Origin: Brumimicrobium glaciale
GTDB lineage: Bacteria > Bacteroidota > Bacteroidia > Flavobacteriales_D > Crocinitomicaceae
Assembly: GCF_004152935.1 (NCBI RefSeq)
Contig: NZ_SETE01000003.1
Coordinates: forward strand, 186,001-250,000
Length of the DNA stretch: 64,000 nt
Direction: 5' to 3'
Position numbers and translations under genes: made by a program. Shown here piece by piece: positions 37,083 to 46,155 of the stretch; the stretch's first letter is position 1, and each line of letters begins with the position of its first letter. Under the pieces are notes generated by a model. That model did no database searches. It was given only the letters and a program-made list of their open reading frames with translations, and was not told the DNA's origin.

Positions 37083-37123
37083 AAAACACCTCGTGGATTC
37101 AGTTCTGCGGGGTGTTTTTTTTT
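37083..37123 (+). terminator. icd rho-independent terminator
   Basis: AAAACACCTCG pairs with CGGGGTGTTTT (one G-T pair), 14-nt loop, followed by further T residues. Confidence 0.8.
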
Positions 37124-37142
37124 GGTAGGAAGCTTTTTTAAT

Positions 37143-38181
37143 CGTTAAAAACGGCTATTCATGAACTCTTGAGTTTACTAAGTTGAAGAGGTGATAAAGA
37201 ATCCTTGAACTACTAAAATCTCTGACAATTCAGAAGCTCTTATTCTCACGCTTTCACTAACGGTTAAAAACGACTAGCGTTAAAACCTTAATTCCACAGA
37301 GATACAGAGGATGATATCACTAGAAAACCGCTAAAAATCATAACCGATAGTGGTGAATTTTCATTAACCGTTAAAAACGGCTATTCATGAACCGTTGATT
37401 TCGTTGAGTTGAACAAGAGATAAAAAACCCTTGAATGACGGAAATCTCTGACAAATCACAAACGACTATTCTCTAATTTCTGCTAACGGTTAAAAACGAC
37501 TAGCGTTAAAACCTTAATTCCACAGAGATACAGAGGATGATATCACTAGAAAACCGCTAAAAATCATAACCGATAGTGGTGAATTTTCATTAACCGTTAA
37601 AAACGGCTATTCAAGAACCGTTGATTTCATTGAGTTGATCAAGAGATAAAAAACCCCTGAATGACGGAAATTTCTAACAAATCACAAACGGCTATTCTTT
37701 AATCTCTGCTAACGGTTAAAAACGACTAGCGCTCAAACCCTAATTCTACAGAGATACAGAGGATAATATCACTCGAAAACCGCTAAAAATTATAACCGAT
37801 AGTGGTGAGTTTTCATTAACCGTTAAAAACGGCTATTCAAGAACCGTTGATTTCATTGAGTTGATCAAGAGATAAAAAACCCCTGAATGACGGAAATTTC
37901 TGACAAATAACAAACGACTATTCTTTAATCTCTGCTAACGGTTAAAAACGACTAGCGTTAAAACCCAAATTCTACAGAGATACAGAGGATGATATCACTA
38001 GAAAACCGCTAAAAATCATAACCGATAGTGGTGAATTTTCATTATCCATTAAAAACGGATATTCATGAACCGTTGATTTCATTGAGTTGAACAAGAGAAA
38101 AAAAACCCTGAATGACGGAAATTTCTAACAAATCACAAACGGCTATTCTCTAAATTCTGTTAACGGTTAAAAACGACTAAT
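37143..38181. repeat. 226-bp tandem array, about 4.6 units
   Basis: Motif A (CGTTAAAAACGGCTATTCA or variant) occurs at 37143, 37369, 37595, 37821 and 38047, each exactly 226 bp apart. Motif B (CGGTTAAAAACGACTAGCG or variant) occurs at 37261, 37487, 37713, 37939 and 38164 (226, 226, 226, 225). So the array is A-B-A-B-A-B-A-B-A-b. The first B half is identical to the second over 108 bp; the first A half is strongly diverged. Each unit contains CCGTT-AAA-AACGG and ACCGCTA...TAGTGGT hairpins. 226 is not a multiple of three and I see no continuous frame. It fills most of the gene-free spacer 36993-38254. Confidence 0.92.
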
Positions 38182-38254
38182 TTGAGAAGAATAAATACCA
38201 ATCTTTAAGCAAATAATTCGCGCACACAGCCTACTGCTTGCAGCTTAAAACCCT

Positions 38255-39001
38255 CTAGAACAAAGAAATACTAACCCCCATAGAAATAGGAGTTAAATCA
38301 GCACTTCCACTATCAGTAAACAATGGTGAGAAATAATATGCACCATAAATTGCCCAATTACGAATTCCAATTCTCACTGTTGCACCATACCTTAATGGAT
38401 TGGAGTCAGCGAAATTGTATTGTTTTGTCGAGTAGTTTTTTCCATCAACACGATTAGTTTCTTTTGAGTAAGCGTTTAATTGATAACCGATTTTACCTCC
38501 AATCATAAACTTGAAATGACTGTGTCCTTTGGTTCTAAATCTTAATTCTAACGGGATTTCGATGTAATTAGCTCCAAACTTTGAACTTTTTGGTTCTAAA
38601 CCCACTGGGAAATCAGAAGTTAAAGTGGTTTTATTCACTAAATCTCTAAAAAATTGTAAGTTACTTTTATTACTGTAATGACTATAGCCAACTCCCCAAC
38701 CAAAGCTCATTGTGTTTCCTTTGGTCAAAACGACATCAAACATTAAGGCAGCATTGAAGCCAATTGAAGTTGGTGGACTTGCAAAATAATCTTTGTCACC
38801 ATACCAATCATTATAAACTACATCCAATATTAGGCGATCGTATTTATGGAGTTTCCCTTCTTCAAAAGGTTTTAATCCACTGTAGAACCATCCAATTCCA
38901 GGACGAAATCTAGAATACAATCCTTCATTTTCTACCTCATATTGAGCAGAAAGTGAAGAAGAATATATAAAAAGTACAAGTATTAAACTAAATCTTATCA
39001 T
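38255..39001 (-). CDS. Outer-membrane beta-barrel protein
   Basis: 248 residues. Signal peptide (MIRFSLILVLFIYSSSLSA), then alternating polar/aromatic strands (SIGFNAALMFDVVL, MSFGWGVGYSHYS, HFKFMIGGKIGYQLNAYS) ending in a strand with a terminal Phe, the signature for barrel assembly. Resembles small outer-membrane proteins of Bacteroidota; ligand unknown. Its start overlaps the galE stop by 4 bp, so it is translationally coupled to galE. Confidence 0.75.
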   Translation of the reverse strand: MIRFSLILVLFIYSSSLSAQYEVENEGLYSRFRPGIGWFYSGLKPFEEGKLHKYDRLILDVVYNDWYGDKDYFASPPTSIGFNAALMFDVVLTKGNTMSFGWGVGYSHYSNKSNLQFFRDLVNKTTLTSDFPVGLEPKSSKFGANYIEIPLELRFRTKGHSHFKFMIGGKIGYQLNAYSKETNRVDGKNYSTKQYNFADSNPLRYGATVRIGIRNWAIYGAYYFSPLFTDSGSADLTPISMGVSISLF

Positions 39002-40032
39002 TCATTTTTTCTTAATTCTCGGATGTATTTTTCAAAAGTCCAAGCGGAGGAAATAGCATCTGTGATGGTCTTTTTAGACTTCCAGTTCAACTCCTTATTG
39101 ACTTTATCAGTATTAGCAAAAATCTCCTTGATGTCTCCATCTCTTCGCGGACCGATTGTATATGGCAATTTTATTCCTGTAATGTTTTCAAATGTTTGAA
39201 TCATTTCAAGAACACTAGTTCCTGTTCCTGTTCCAACATTATAAACCATTGGATTAACGTCACTATTATCTGTGTTTTCTAAAGCTGCAACGTGTGCCTC
39301 AGCCAAATCAACTACATGAATATAATCACGAATACACGTTCCATCTGGTGTATCATAATCATCTCCAAAAACAGTTAATTCTTTCCTTACGCCAGCTGCT
39401 GTTTGCGTGATAAAAGGCAGTAAATTATTTGGTTTCCCATCTGGTTCTTCACCAATAATTCCGCTTTCATGAGCTCCAACCGGATTAAAATAACGCAATA
39501 AAGTTGATCTTACAAAAGGAGAACTTGCAACAAATTGTTGAATCATTTCTTCACAAACCTTCTTTGTAAATCCATAAGGAGAACTATAAGAAACAGGACT
39601 TTGCTCATTTACAGGAATATTTTCTGGTTCTCCATAAACAGTGCAGCTAGAAGAAAATACGAATCGTTTTATTTCAAACTCTTTCGCTAATTCAAGCATA
39701 CTGATTAAACTTCCGAAATTATTATTGAAGTATTTTAATGGTTCTTCCATAGATTCCCCCACCGCTTTATCAGCAGCAAAATGAATAATTCCATACACTG
39801 GAAACTGACTAAAAATCCCTTTGAGTCGCATAGCATCCTGACATGCGGCATCAAAGAAAATGATTTCTTCTTTTGTAATTTTTTCCAGACGGTAAATCAC
39901 ATCTCTATTGGAATTTCTAAAATCGTCGATAATGATAGGGGTATATCCTTTTTCAACTAATGCAACAACGGTATGTGAACCAATATAACCCGCTCCGCCA
40001 GTAACTAAAATGTATTTCTTATTAGAATCCAT
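38998..40032 (-). CDS. galE: UDP-glucose 4-epimerase
   Basis: 344 residues, extended SDR. NAD-binding GGAGYIGSHTVVALVEKG at the N-terminus, catalytic Ser/Thr region FSSSCTVYGEP and YGFTKKVCEEM (the YxxxK pair) near residue 150, and YNVGTGTGTSVLEMI downstream. Interconverts UDP-glucose and UDP-galactose, supplying galactose for surface glycans. First gene of a two-gene operon with an outer-membrane barrel protein. Confidence 0.93.
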   Translation of the reverse strand: MDSNKKYILVTGGAGYIGSHTVVALVEKGYTPIIIDDFRNSNRDVIYRLEKITKEEIIFFDAACQDAMRLKGIFSQFPVYGIIHFAADKAVGESMEEPLKYFNNNFGSLISMLELAKEFEIKRFVFSSSCTVYGEPENIPVNEQSPVSYSSPYGFTKKVCEEMIQQFVASSPFVRSTLLRYFNPVGAHESGIIGEEPDGKPNNLLPFITQTAAGVRKELTVFGDDYDTPDGTCIRDYIHVVDLAEAHVAALENTDNSDVNPMVYNVGTGTGTSVLEMIQTFENITGIKLPYTIGPRRDGDIKEIFANTDKVNKELNWKSKKTITDAISSAWTFEKYIRELRKNE

Positions 40033-40097
40033 ATTTGATTTTAAGTTAGATATAAAGTCGCTAAAATAAGAATTTGAATCGAGTAAACTACCTTATT

Positions 40098-40460
40098 TTA
40101 CTCAACATCTTCCATTTCTACAATATGAATTTGATTGTCAAAAGACGTCTTATATCCAACTTCATAAACCATTGTATATCTATCTCCTGATGGAGCATTA
40201 AACAAATGGGTGTGAAAACGTGAATTAAAACCATGCGCTTCAAGAATTGTTAGTGGAATCGCTGAACTTCTGTAGACTTTAAAAAGGTCTTTTAAAATTA
40301 CGCGGTTCTTTTGAAGCGTTTTATTCAAATTAATAACTGTGTGGTTAGCGTTACGGTATTCTTCGTTGTGAAATTGATTTTTACAAGCGACTGAACAAAA
40401 TTTCTTGTTCCTTCTTCCTTCAAATTCTTCCTGACAACTAGGACAGTTTTTTAAACTCAT
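40098..40460 (-). CDS. Small zinc-ribbon protein, function unknown
   Basis: 120 residues from the ATG at 40460 (MSLKNCPSCQEEF). Two Cys pairs, CPSC and FCSVACKNQF, form an N-terminal zinc ribbon like those in flavobacterial DUF proteins that resemble FCS or MYM-type fingers. The C-terminal part (RFHTHLFNAPSG, YTMVYEVGYKTS) is not recognised. An in-frame upstream ATG (40529) would add 23 residues crossing the divergent gene's promoter, so the shorter form is preferred. Cytoplasmic; a nucleic-acid role is only suggested by the zinc ribbon. Confidence 0.7.
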   Translation of the reverse strand: MSLKNCPSCQEEFEGRRNKKFCSVACKNQFHNEEYRNANHTVINLNKTLQKNRVILKDLFKVYRSSAIPLTILEAHGFNSRFHTHLFNAPSGDRYTMVYEVGYKTSFDNQIHIVEMEDVE

Positions 40461-40496
40461 AATTATAGCTTTGTAGTGTATAATAAAGAAATACGT

Positions 40497-40504
40497 TAAT
40501 TTTG
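40497..40504 (+). promoter_or_regulatory. -7 element TAATTTTG
   Basis: Exact TAnnTTTG match 32 bp before the ATG at 40537. Confidence 0.45.
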
Positions 40505-40536
40505 ACGTAAGGTTACTAAAAATTACCATAAAAGTG

Positions 40537-40752
40537 ATGAAAACTCCTGAATTCGACTTTAAAAAGCATCAAAACTTTTCTAGAAATAGGAAAATGATTG
40601 TTCGTTTTCTAATTTATTCAGTCGTTATATCAATGCTCATGTATTTGATTTATGATAGTGAAGACACAAAAGAAAACACCGAAAACGAAGAGAAAATAGA
40701 CCAGATTGATGTGGAAAGGGATGAAATAATCAATTACGAATTAGAGAATTAA
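40537..40752 (+). CDS. Small single-pass membrane protein
   Basis: 71 residues. Polar N-terminus (KTPEFDFKKHQNFSRNRK), one transmembrane helix (MIVRFLIYSVVISMLMYLIY), then an acidic tail rich in Glu, Asp and Asn. The ATG at 40537 is used rather than the adjacent GTG at 40534. No family recognised. It has an upstream -7 element, which supports expression. Divergent from the zinc-ribbon gene. Confidence 0.55.
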   Translation: MKTPEFDFKKHQNFSRNRKMIVRFLIYSVVISMLMYLIYDSEDTKENTENEEKIDQIDVERDEIINYELEN

Positions 40753-40833
40753 CAATTACGCATTTAGAAATGATGAAATTATTGGGTTATTCAACAAAGA
40801 TTTTCTAAGGAATGTTTTGGTAGTCTTCATGGT

Positions 40834-40863
40834 TTGTTAATCCACATATAAAATTTACTTTTG
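40834..40863 (+). promoter_or_regulatory. tadA promoter
   Basis: TTG (40834-40836), exactly 19 bp, then TACTTTTG (40856-40863): exact TTG-N19-TAnnTTTG, 36 bp before the ATG at 40900. Confidence 0.7.
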
Positions 40864-40899
40864 AGGACAATATTTTTATCCAAAAACTAAGAACTAGAC

Positions 40900-41340
40900 A
40901 TGATTACTCCCTTCGACGATACTTATTTTATGCGAAAAGCTTTGGACGAAGCTAAACGTGCATTTGATTTAGATGAAGTTCCTGTTGGAGCGGTAATTGT
41001 CGCAAATAATCAGATTATTGCTAAAGGTCATAATTTAACAGAGCAACTCAACGATGTAACGGCTCATGCGGAAATGCAAAGTATAACATCAGCGGCAGAA
41101 TATTTAGGAGGGAAATACTTAAAGAAATGCACTCTTTATGTTACGCTGGAACCTTGTGTAATGTGTGCTGGAGCATTAAATTGGTCGCAAATTAGTAAAG
41201 TGGTTTACGGTGCCAAAGACGAAAGACGTGGCGCATTGCGTTATGATAATATTCTCCATCCTACAACAGAAATTGTTGGAGGAATTTTAGCAGATGAATG
41301 CAGTGAACTAATGAAAGTTTTCTTTAAAAGTAAGCGTTAG
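40900..41340 (+). CDS. tadA: tRNA-specific adenosine deaminase
   Basis: 146 residues. Deaminates A34 to inosine in tRNA-Arg. Zinc and catalytic residues are in TAHAEMQ (HAE) and LEPCVMCAGAL (PCxxC), the cytidine-deaminase fold; VPVGAVIV and GAKDERRGALR are typical TadA segments. Cytoplasmic. Ends 14 bp before a convergent outer-membrane gene. Confidence 0.92.
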   Translation: MITPFDDTYFMRKALDEAKRAFDLDEVPVGAVIVANNQIIAKGHNLTEQLNDVTAHAEMQSITSAAEYLGGKYLKKCTLYVTLEPCVMCAGALNWSQISKVVYGAKDERRGALRYDNILHPTTEIVGGILADECSELMKVFFKSKR

Positions 41341-41354
41341 AGTCAGTTTAAAAC

Positions 41355-42260
41355 CTACTTGTTCTTCTGTTCTTCCATATAGCGTTTGTCAATAATATTA
41401 ACATCTACAGGAGGGCATCTGTCAGGGTCTCGGTTGAATAACCAAACAAACTTCAGCCTTAACATTGCTGGATAATATTTACTAGAAAACCAGTGAATTG
41501 CTGGCGAACCTCCATTCCATTCCTGAACTCCCAGAAAAGGTATTTCAATACTGGGAACAAAGAAAAATCCTTTGTCTGCTCTAGGCTTTATTCCCAACCC
41601 AAGAGAATAGTGCAATTGACCTATTAAATCTCCTTGAAATTTTTCTTCTGTTGGAACACGAAAACCATCGTAGACCATATTGCCATTCATTAGGGCGTAA
41701 TCTACATTAAATCCAAGTGCATTGTCTAGGAAGAAATTAGGATTGATTTGAAATACATTGTGCGCACTAAATCTTCCGTATAAATATCCATTATAGAACT
41801 TACCTTCGCCATCTAGTTTACCAATTAGTGTGTCTCTGTTGTCATAAAATTTTGATTCTGTAATTTCTCTTCCACCATATAATTTAAAGCCTATTCCCCA
41901 ATCATAATAATGAATAATCTTTCTTGGTTTTCTGGTGATGTGAACCATTCCTAATTCAGCAAAAATTCCAATTCGACTTTTCGCTTCTTGTGAATATCGA
42001 ATAAGTGAATCTGCTCCAAAATTGTCTGATTTTATTGTAAACTCCCCTTCTTTAGCTTTGGCATTTGTAAAAGTATAGGTTGGTCCAAAAGAAAATTGAA
42101 TTCCATGTTTCGCATAATCGCCAGTTACCCATCTAAAAAGTGGTTGCTGCAACCTTTGATTACCATAAAATTGATTTTTTTTCTTTTTCGGCTTATATTG
42201 TGCATTAAGTCCCGAACTAAAGAAAAAACCAATAAAAATTAGGAACACTAAATTTTTCAT
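41355..42260 (-). CDS. Secreted or outer-membrane protein, function unknown
   Basis: 301 residues with signal peptide (MKNLVFLIFIGFFFSSGLNA) and a basic segment KPKKKKNQF directly after it. The remainder has alternating beta-strand text (GIQFSFGPTYTFTNAK, RIGIFAELGMVHI, FLDNALGFNVDYALM), suggesting an outer-membrane barrel. A DPDRCPPVDVN stretch precedes the end. Not recognised. The 4-bp overlap with kmo implies co-translation, but no functional link is known. Confidence 0.65.
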   Translation of the reverse strand: MKNLVFLIFIGFFFSSGLNAQYKPKKKKNQFYGNQRLQQPLFRWVTGDYAKHGIQFSFGPTYTFTNAKAKEGEFTIKSDNFGADSLIRYSQEAKSRIGIFAELGMVHITRKPRKIIHYYDWGIGFKLYGGREITESKFYDNRDTLIGKLDGEGKFYNGYLYGRFSAHNVFQINPNFFLDNALGFNVDYALMNGNMVYDGFRVPTEEKFQGDLIGQLHYSLGLGIKPRADKGFFFVPSIEIPFLGVQEWNGGSPAIHWFSSKYYPAMLRLKFVWLFNRDPDRCPPVDVNIIDKRYMEEQKNK

Positions 42261-43600
42261 TTAATTAAAGATAAAATTTTGTCAATTACTTTTTGATCAT
42301 CCCAATTCTCATGGATATTATTCATTCCCATGACCTCATCCATAATTTTTCTTTGTCTATTTCCTGCTGCTAATGCTTCAGAATAGCGAATATGACTAAA
42401 AGTTACTTGTGAATATAATGGCATCCAGTTATCTGGGTACATGTCACTGAATTTACGTTCAATTTTCTTTCTCAATAAAAAGTCTTTATCGCCAGCCAAA
42501 TCACGCATTTCAATATAGTTATACAATGCTAAATCTGCAATTGCATTTCCATCTGGTACACGTTGTTTACTGAAAGCTTCAAACAATGCATTAACATCAT
42601 CTTTGTGTTCATCATACATTTCAAAGAATACAGAACAGTCTTCAAGACCAGAGTTCATTCCTTGTCCATAAAATGGAACTATTGCATGAGATGCGTCTCC
42701 TAACAACATTACTTTGTCTTCATAATTCCAAGGACTACAACGAATTGTGACTAAGGTTGATGTTGGATTTGAGAAATAATCATCAACCAAAGTTGGCATG
42801 TGCGGAACTGCATCTGCAAAAGTACTATTGAAGAAATCAACTACTTTTTCTTCTGTATCTATACTTTCAAAAGAAACTTCTCCTTTCATAGGGAAAAACA
42901 AAGTCACTGTGAAACTACCATCTAAATTTGGAAGGGCAATCATCATGAATTCTCCTCGCGGCCAAATGTGCAAGCAGTTTTTGTCCATGCAATGCGTTCC
43001 ATCAGGATTTGCAGGAAAATTTAATTCCTTATAGCCATGTGGTAAATAATCTTGTGAATAATTGAACATTGGCGTCTTTTGCAAAACTCCTCGCACTGAA
43101 GAAAAAGCGCCGTCCGTACCAAAGATTTGATCATATGAATAATGGTTTTTTTCTTTGGACTCACCATTGGCAAAAGTGATTTTGTTACTCGGTAAATCAA
43201 TATCTTCACAAGCGTGATCAAAGCGATACTTAACGTTTTCAAAATCATCCGCTAAATTCATTAACTTTTGATTCAATTGTCCACGAGAAACTGAATAAAT
43301 CGCTTCATTGTCCTTTCCGTAAGCTTGATATGTAAGATTTCCTTTTAAATCGTGCATTTTACGACCATACATTGGAATTGAAATATCTCTAATTTCTTGA
43401 TCGAATCCAGCCAGTGAAAGCGCTTTAAATCCACGGTTAGAAAGTGCTAAATTGATAGATCTTCCACCAATAGCTTTTGCTTTTCTCAAATCTGGTCGAC
43501 GTTCAAAAACATCTACTTGCATTCCTTTTTTCGCCAATAGAACAGCCAATAAACTTCCTACTAATCCTGCTCCTACAACTGCAACTTTCTTTTCTTCCAT
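42257..43600 (-). CDS. kmo: Kynurenine 3-monooxygenase
   Basis: 447 residues, flavoprotein hydroxylase. FAD-binding GXGXXG is VAVVGAGLVGSLLAVLLAKKG, the second motif GGRSINLALSNRGF, and LLGDASHAIVPFYGQGMN near residue 300 is the conserved GD motif. Hydroxylates L-kynurenine in tryptophan degradation or NAD synthesis from tryptophan. The C-terminal region is hydrophilic, unlike the membrane-anchored animal enzyme. Other kynurenine-pathway genes are not in this window. Probably co-transcribed with the outer-membrane gene that overlaps its 3' end. Confidence 0.92.
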   Translation of the reverse strand: MEEKKVAVVGAGLVGSLLAVLLAKKGMQVDVFERRPDLRKAKAIGGRSINLALSNRGFKALSLAGFDQEIRDISIPMYGRKMHDLKGNLTYQAYGKDNEAIYSVSRGQLNQKLMNLADDFENVKYRFDHACEDIDLPSNKITFANGESKEKNHYSYDQIFGTDGAFSSVRGVLQKTPMFNYSQDYLPHGYKELNFPANPDGTHCMDKNCLHIWPRGEFMMIALPNLDGSFTVTLFFPMKGEVSFESIDTEEKVVDFFNSTFADAVPHMPTLVDDYFSNPTSTLVTIRCSPWNYEDKVMLLGDASHAIVPFYGQGMNSGLEDCSVFFEMYDEHKDDVNALFEAFSKQRVPDGNAIADLALYNYIEMRDLAGDKDFLLRKKIERKFSDMYPDNWMPLYSQVTFSHIRYSEALAAGNRQRKIMDEVMGMNNIHENWDDQKVIDKILSLIK

Positions 43601-43693
43601 GATTTTTCTTCCTCTTAAATGATCTTGATGGATATACCGTTTACTATTTCTAGTGAATGTAACAACATCCGCTTACTTTGGTTTAATGTGAAT

Positions 43694-43903
43694 TTATTTT
43701 CTCCAACTTTTAGAGAAAGTATTATCAAAATATGCACTTGGCTTACGTTTGGCTTTTTTCTTTCGATGAAAAACAACCATTATTCTCCAGAGCAATAGCC
43801 CTAAAATAAGAACAGCAAAAACTTGTACCAAAAGCTCAATATATTCAGCTTCATTGTTGAGTTCCCCCGTAAATCTGCGTTGAATTAACTCTTGTATATC
43901 CAT
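43694..43903 (-). CDS. Small single-pass membrane protein
   Basis: 69 residues: acidic N-terminus (MDIQELIQRRFTGELNNEAE), one transmembrane helix (LLVQVFAVLILGLLLWRIM), then a basic tail (HRKKKAKRKP) ending FDNTFSKSWRK. The charge layout suggests the N-terminus is outside and the basic tail cytoplasmic. No family recognised. It lies between kmo and the divergent channel gene. Confidence 0.5.
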   Translation of the reverse strand: MDIQELIQRRFTGELNNEAEYIELLVQVFAVLILGLLLWRIMVVFHRKKKAKRKPSAYFDNTFSKSWRK

Positions 43904-44108
43904 TGTTCAAAAATACAAATTATTGAAGAATAAGAAGTGATTTAGAACTTTGGTTATAAGATAATGCCAATTAGACGATAATATTGATGTTTTGAGTCCA
44001 ATTCTAAGTTAATATCTCAACTGATGCAACAACATCGATTCATTCCACAGTTATTGGATATGAACTTATCTTAAATTTAAGTACTTTTATATCATCAGTT
44101 GGTAAAAT

Positions 44109-44960
44109 ATGAAAAAACAAATCGATAAATCTTTATCATTTCGAGAGAAGGAATTCAAACTAAGACCGTGGCAATTAAAAATACAGGAAGTAATTTACGG
44201 AACGTATACGCGACCAGGTAAGGTTTTCGATATCCTATTATTGATTATCATTTTACTTTCTGTTGTAGTAATAATGCTGGAAAGCGTTTCTTACTTAAAT
44301 CTAAAATATAATTTCGCTTTTCTTACAATTGAATGGATTGTAACAGGTTTATTTACCATTGAATATATTTTAAGAATTGTCAGTCTTAGAAAACCGTTTT
44401 CTTACATATTTTCTTTCATGGGACTGGTCGATTTGTTCTCACTCCTTCCATCTTATTTAAGTCTCTTCATCGACGGAGCAGCTTCTTTAATGATTGTACG
44501 CTCAATTCGTTTCTTAAGAATTTTCAGAATATTGAGACTCAGCAGATACATGATAGGCGCCGATGTTTTGGGTGATGCCTTAAAAAACAGTCGCCACAAA
44601 ATCGCTGTCTTCTTAATTTCAATGTTAACAATTGTAATTATTCTAGGTGGTTTAATGTATGTGATTGAACCCAAAGAAGCTGGTTTTACGAGTATTCCCC
44701 GAAGTGTTTATTGGGCAATTATCACAATAACAACGGTTGGTTATGGAGACATAGCACCCGTCACACCGCTAGGGCAAGCTTTGGCATCTTTCATAATGCT
44801 TTTTGGATATGCAATTATTGCCGTCCCCACAGGAATTGTATCATCTGAATTTACTTCATTAAAATCAAATGAAATCAAACCATTTGAATGTCAGAATTGC
44901 GGAGAAGTAGGCCATGAGAAGTCAGCTCATTTCTGTAAAAGTTGTGGTTATGAATTTTGA
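44109..44960 (+). CDS. Voltage-gated-type potassium channel with C-terminal zinc ribbon
   Basis: 283 residues in a six-helix Kv layout: S1-S3 hydrophobic helices from about 38 to 125, an S4 with regularly spaced arginines (VRSIRFLRIFRILRLSRYM), S5, the pore helix and the filter TTVGYGD near residue 210, then S6. The tail carries CQNCGEVGHEKS and HFCKSCGYEF, two CxxC pairs predicted to bind zinc. K+ selectivity follows from the filter. The zinc ribbon in the cytoplasmic tail is unusual and may set assembly or regulation. -7-like TACTTTTA lies at 44092-44099. Confidence 0.88.
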   Translation: MKKQIDKSLSFREKEFKLRPWQLKIQEVIYGTYTRPGKVFDILLLIIILLSVVVIMLESVSYLNLKYNFAFLTIEWIVTGLFTIEYILRIVSLRKPFSYIFSFMGLVDLFSLLPSYLSLFIDGAASLMIVRSIRFLRIFRILRLSRYMIGADVLGDALKNSRHKIAVFLISMLTIVIILGGLMYVIEPKEAGFTSIPRSVYWAIITITTVGYGDIAPVTPLGQALASFIMLFGYAIIAVPTGIVSSEFTSLKSNEIKPFECQNCGEVGHEKSAHFCKSCGYEF

Positions 44961-45086
44961 AAATAAAGGATAATTAATGATTAATTGTAAATGGTTAATT
45001 GTTAACGCGATTGGCGTGGATTTGAAATAATTCCTAATTCGTAATTGAAAATTCGTAATTCTTTTAATGGCTTACCCTATATTATT

Positions 45087-46040
45087 TTAGTAAAAGAATT
45101 TAAGCACATTCAAAGCGATCAACAGATAGAACAAGGTATTAGGAATCCATTTTCGTTTTACGTTTAGAAAAGCATAAGGCAGAATAAAGGGTAAGATTAC
45201 AAGTACAACTGTAAAGTAAAAATAAGTATCATATATCAGCAGAATTAAAGTACTTATACCCGCACCGAATAAAAGCGAAACCAATGTCACTGAAATAATT
45301 CTTTTGTAACGAATAGAGCTTTTTATTCTGCGTTCTAATATTTTTTTATTGGCCAATAAAGCCATTATTACAACAATCAAATAAGCTACATAAATCACAA
45401 AATCACCAACATGTGTATGACTGAGGTAGGAATTAAAGGAAAACATTTCTTCAAAAAAGAATGGATTAACCAATACTACCCAAAGAAATGGGAAAATAAA
45501 TCCAAAAAGAGGTAAAATATATTCCCTAAAAACAAATGGTCGAATAGTATATAATCCAAACCAAATAATAAGGAAAAATATACTGTACATAGGCAGGAAT
45601 GTGGCTGCAGCACCTAAAAACAATGCACTCAAAAAAGCATTATTACGTGCGTCTTCATTTTGTTGAATGCTCAATAATTGATAAAAGGAAAGTATAAAAA
45701 ACAAATGTCCAACTAAATCCTCCCCAAAACGCAAACTGATTGGAAATAAGAAAACCATGAGTACATACAATATACTTGGGAGATAAATAAATTTATCAAA
45801 AAATGATAAACTGTTAAACACGAAATTGAGCAAAATAGCATTAACACAGATAAAAATAACTGCCAATATCCTTGAATTCATAGTTCCTATGGCGTAAAAA
45901 TCTAAATTCCATAGATTTTCCTGACCAATGATTGACGTAGTGAAAGTAGGGAAATAATAATCCAACATCATGTGAAGAACTACAAATACAGGGATCAGTA
46001 GAACTATGAACGAATTATTATTTGAAAAATATTTTATCAT
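45087..46040 (-). CDS. DUF6427 family polytopic membrane protein
   Basis: 317 residues with about nine to ten transmembrane helices and few charged loops, as in the DUF6427 family of Bacteroidota. Start taken at the ATG at 46038-46040 (MIKYFSNNNSFIVLL), which gives the typical family start; an upstream in-frame ATG at 46073 is rejected because the -7 element TACATTTG (46071-46078) overlaps it. Function unknown. Divergent from a small membrane protein, a neighbour pattern I associate with this family. Confidence 0.7.
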   Translation of the reverse strand: MIKYFSNNNSFIVLLIPVFVVLHMMLDYYFPTFTTSIIGQENLWNLDFYAIGTMNSRILAVIFICVNAILLNFVFNSLSFFDKFIYLPSILYVLMVFLFPISLRFGEDLVGHLFFILSFYQLLSIQQNEDARNNAFLSALFLGAAATFLPMYSIFFLIIWFGLYTIRPFVFREYILPLFGFIFPFLWVVLVNPFFFEEMFSFNSYLSHTHVGDFVIYVAYLIVVIMALLANKKILERRIKSSIRYKRIISVTLVSLLFGAGISTLILLIYDTYFYFTVVLVILPFILPYAFLNVKRKWIPNTLFYLLIALNVLKFFY

Positions 46041-46070
46041 GTATTTTACAAGGTTTTTATAAACTGACAA

Positions 46071-46078
46071 CAAATGTA
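46071..46078 (-). promoter_or_regulatory. -7 element TACATTTG of the DUF6427 gene
   Basis: Exact TAnnTTTG match on the minus strand, 30 bp before the ATG at 46040. It decides the start codon. Confidence 0.5.
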
Positions 46079-46130
46079 TCTATTCATTAAGATAAATATA
46101 GAGTTTTTAAAGATTCAATTGGAAAAATAT

Positions 46131-46138
46131 TATATTTG
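46131..46138 (+). promoter_or_regulatory. -7 element TATATTTG
   Basis: Exact TAnnTTTG match 17 bp before the ATG at 46156. Confidence 0.5.
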
Positions 46139-46155
46139 TGTTTTAAATATTTGTT

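Noticed and set aside
37143-38181. CRISPR array
   Set aside because: Units are 226 bp and nearly identical throughout; there are no short repeats separated by unique spacers and no cas gene.
37143-38181. Integron cassette array (attC-like sites)
   Set aside because: GTTAAAAACG motifs resemble half of a core site, but no cassette genes, no integrase and no GTTRRRY/RYYYAAC pairing were found.
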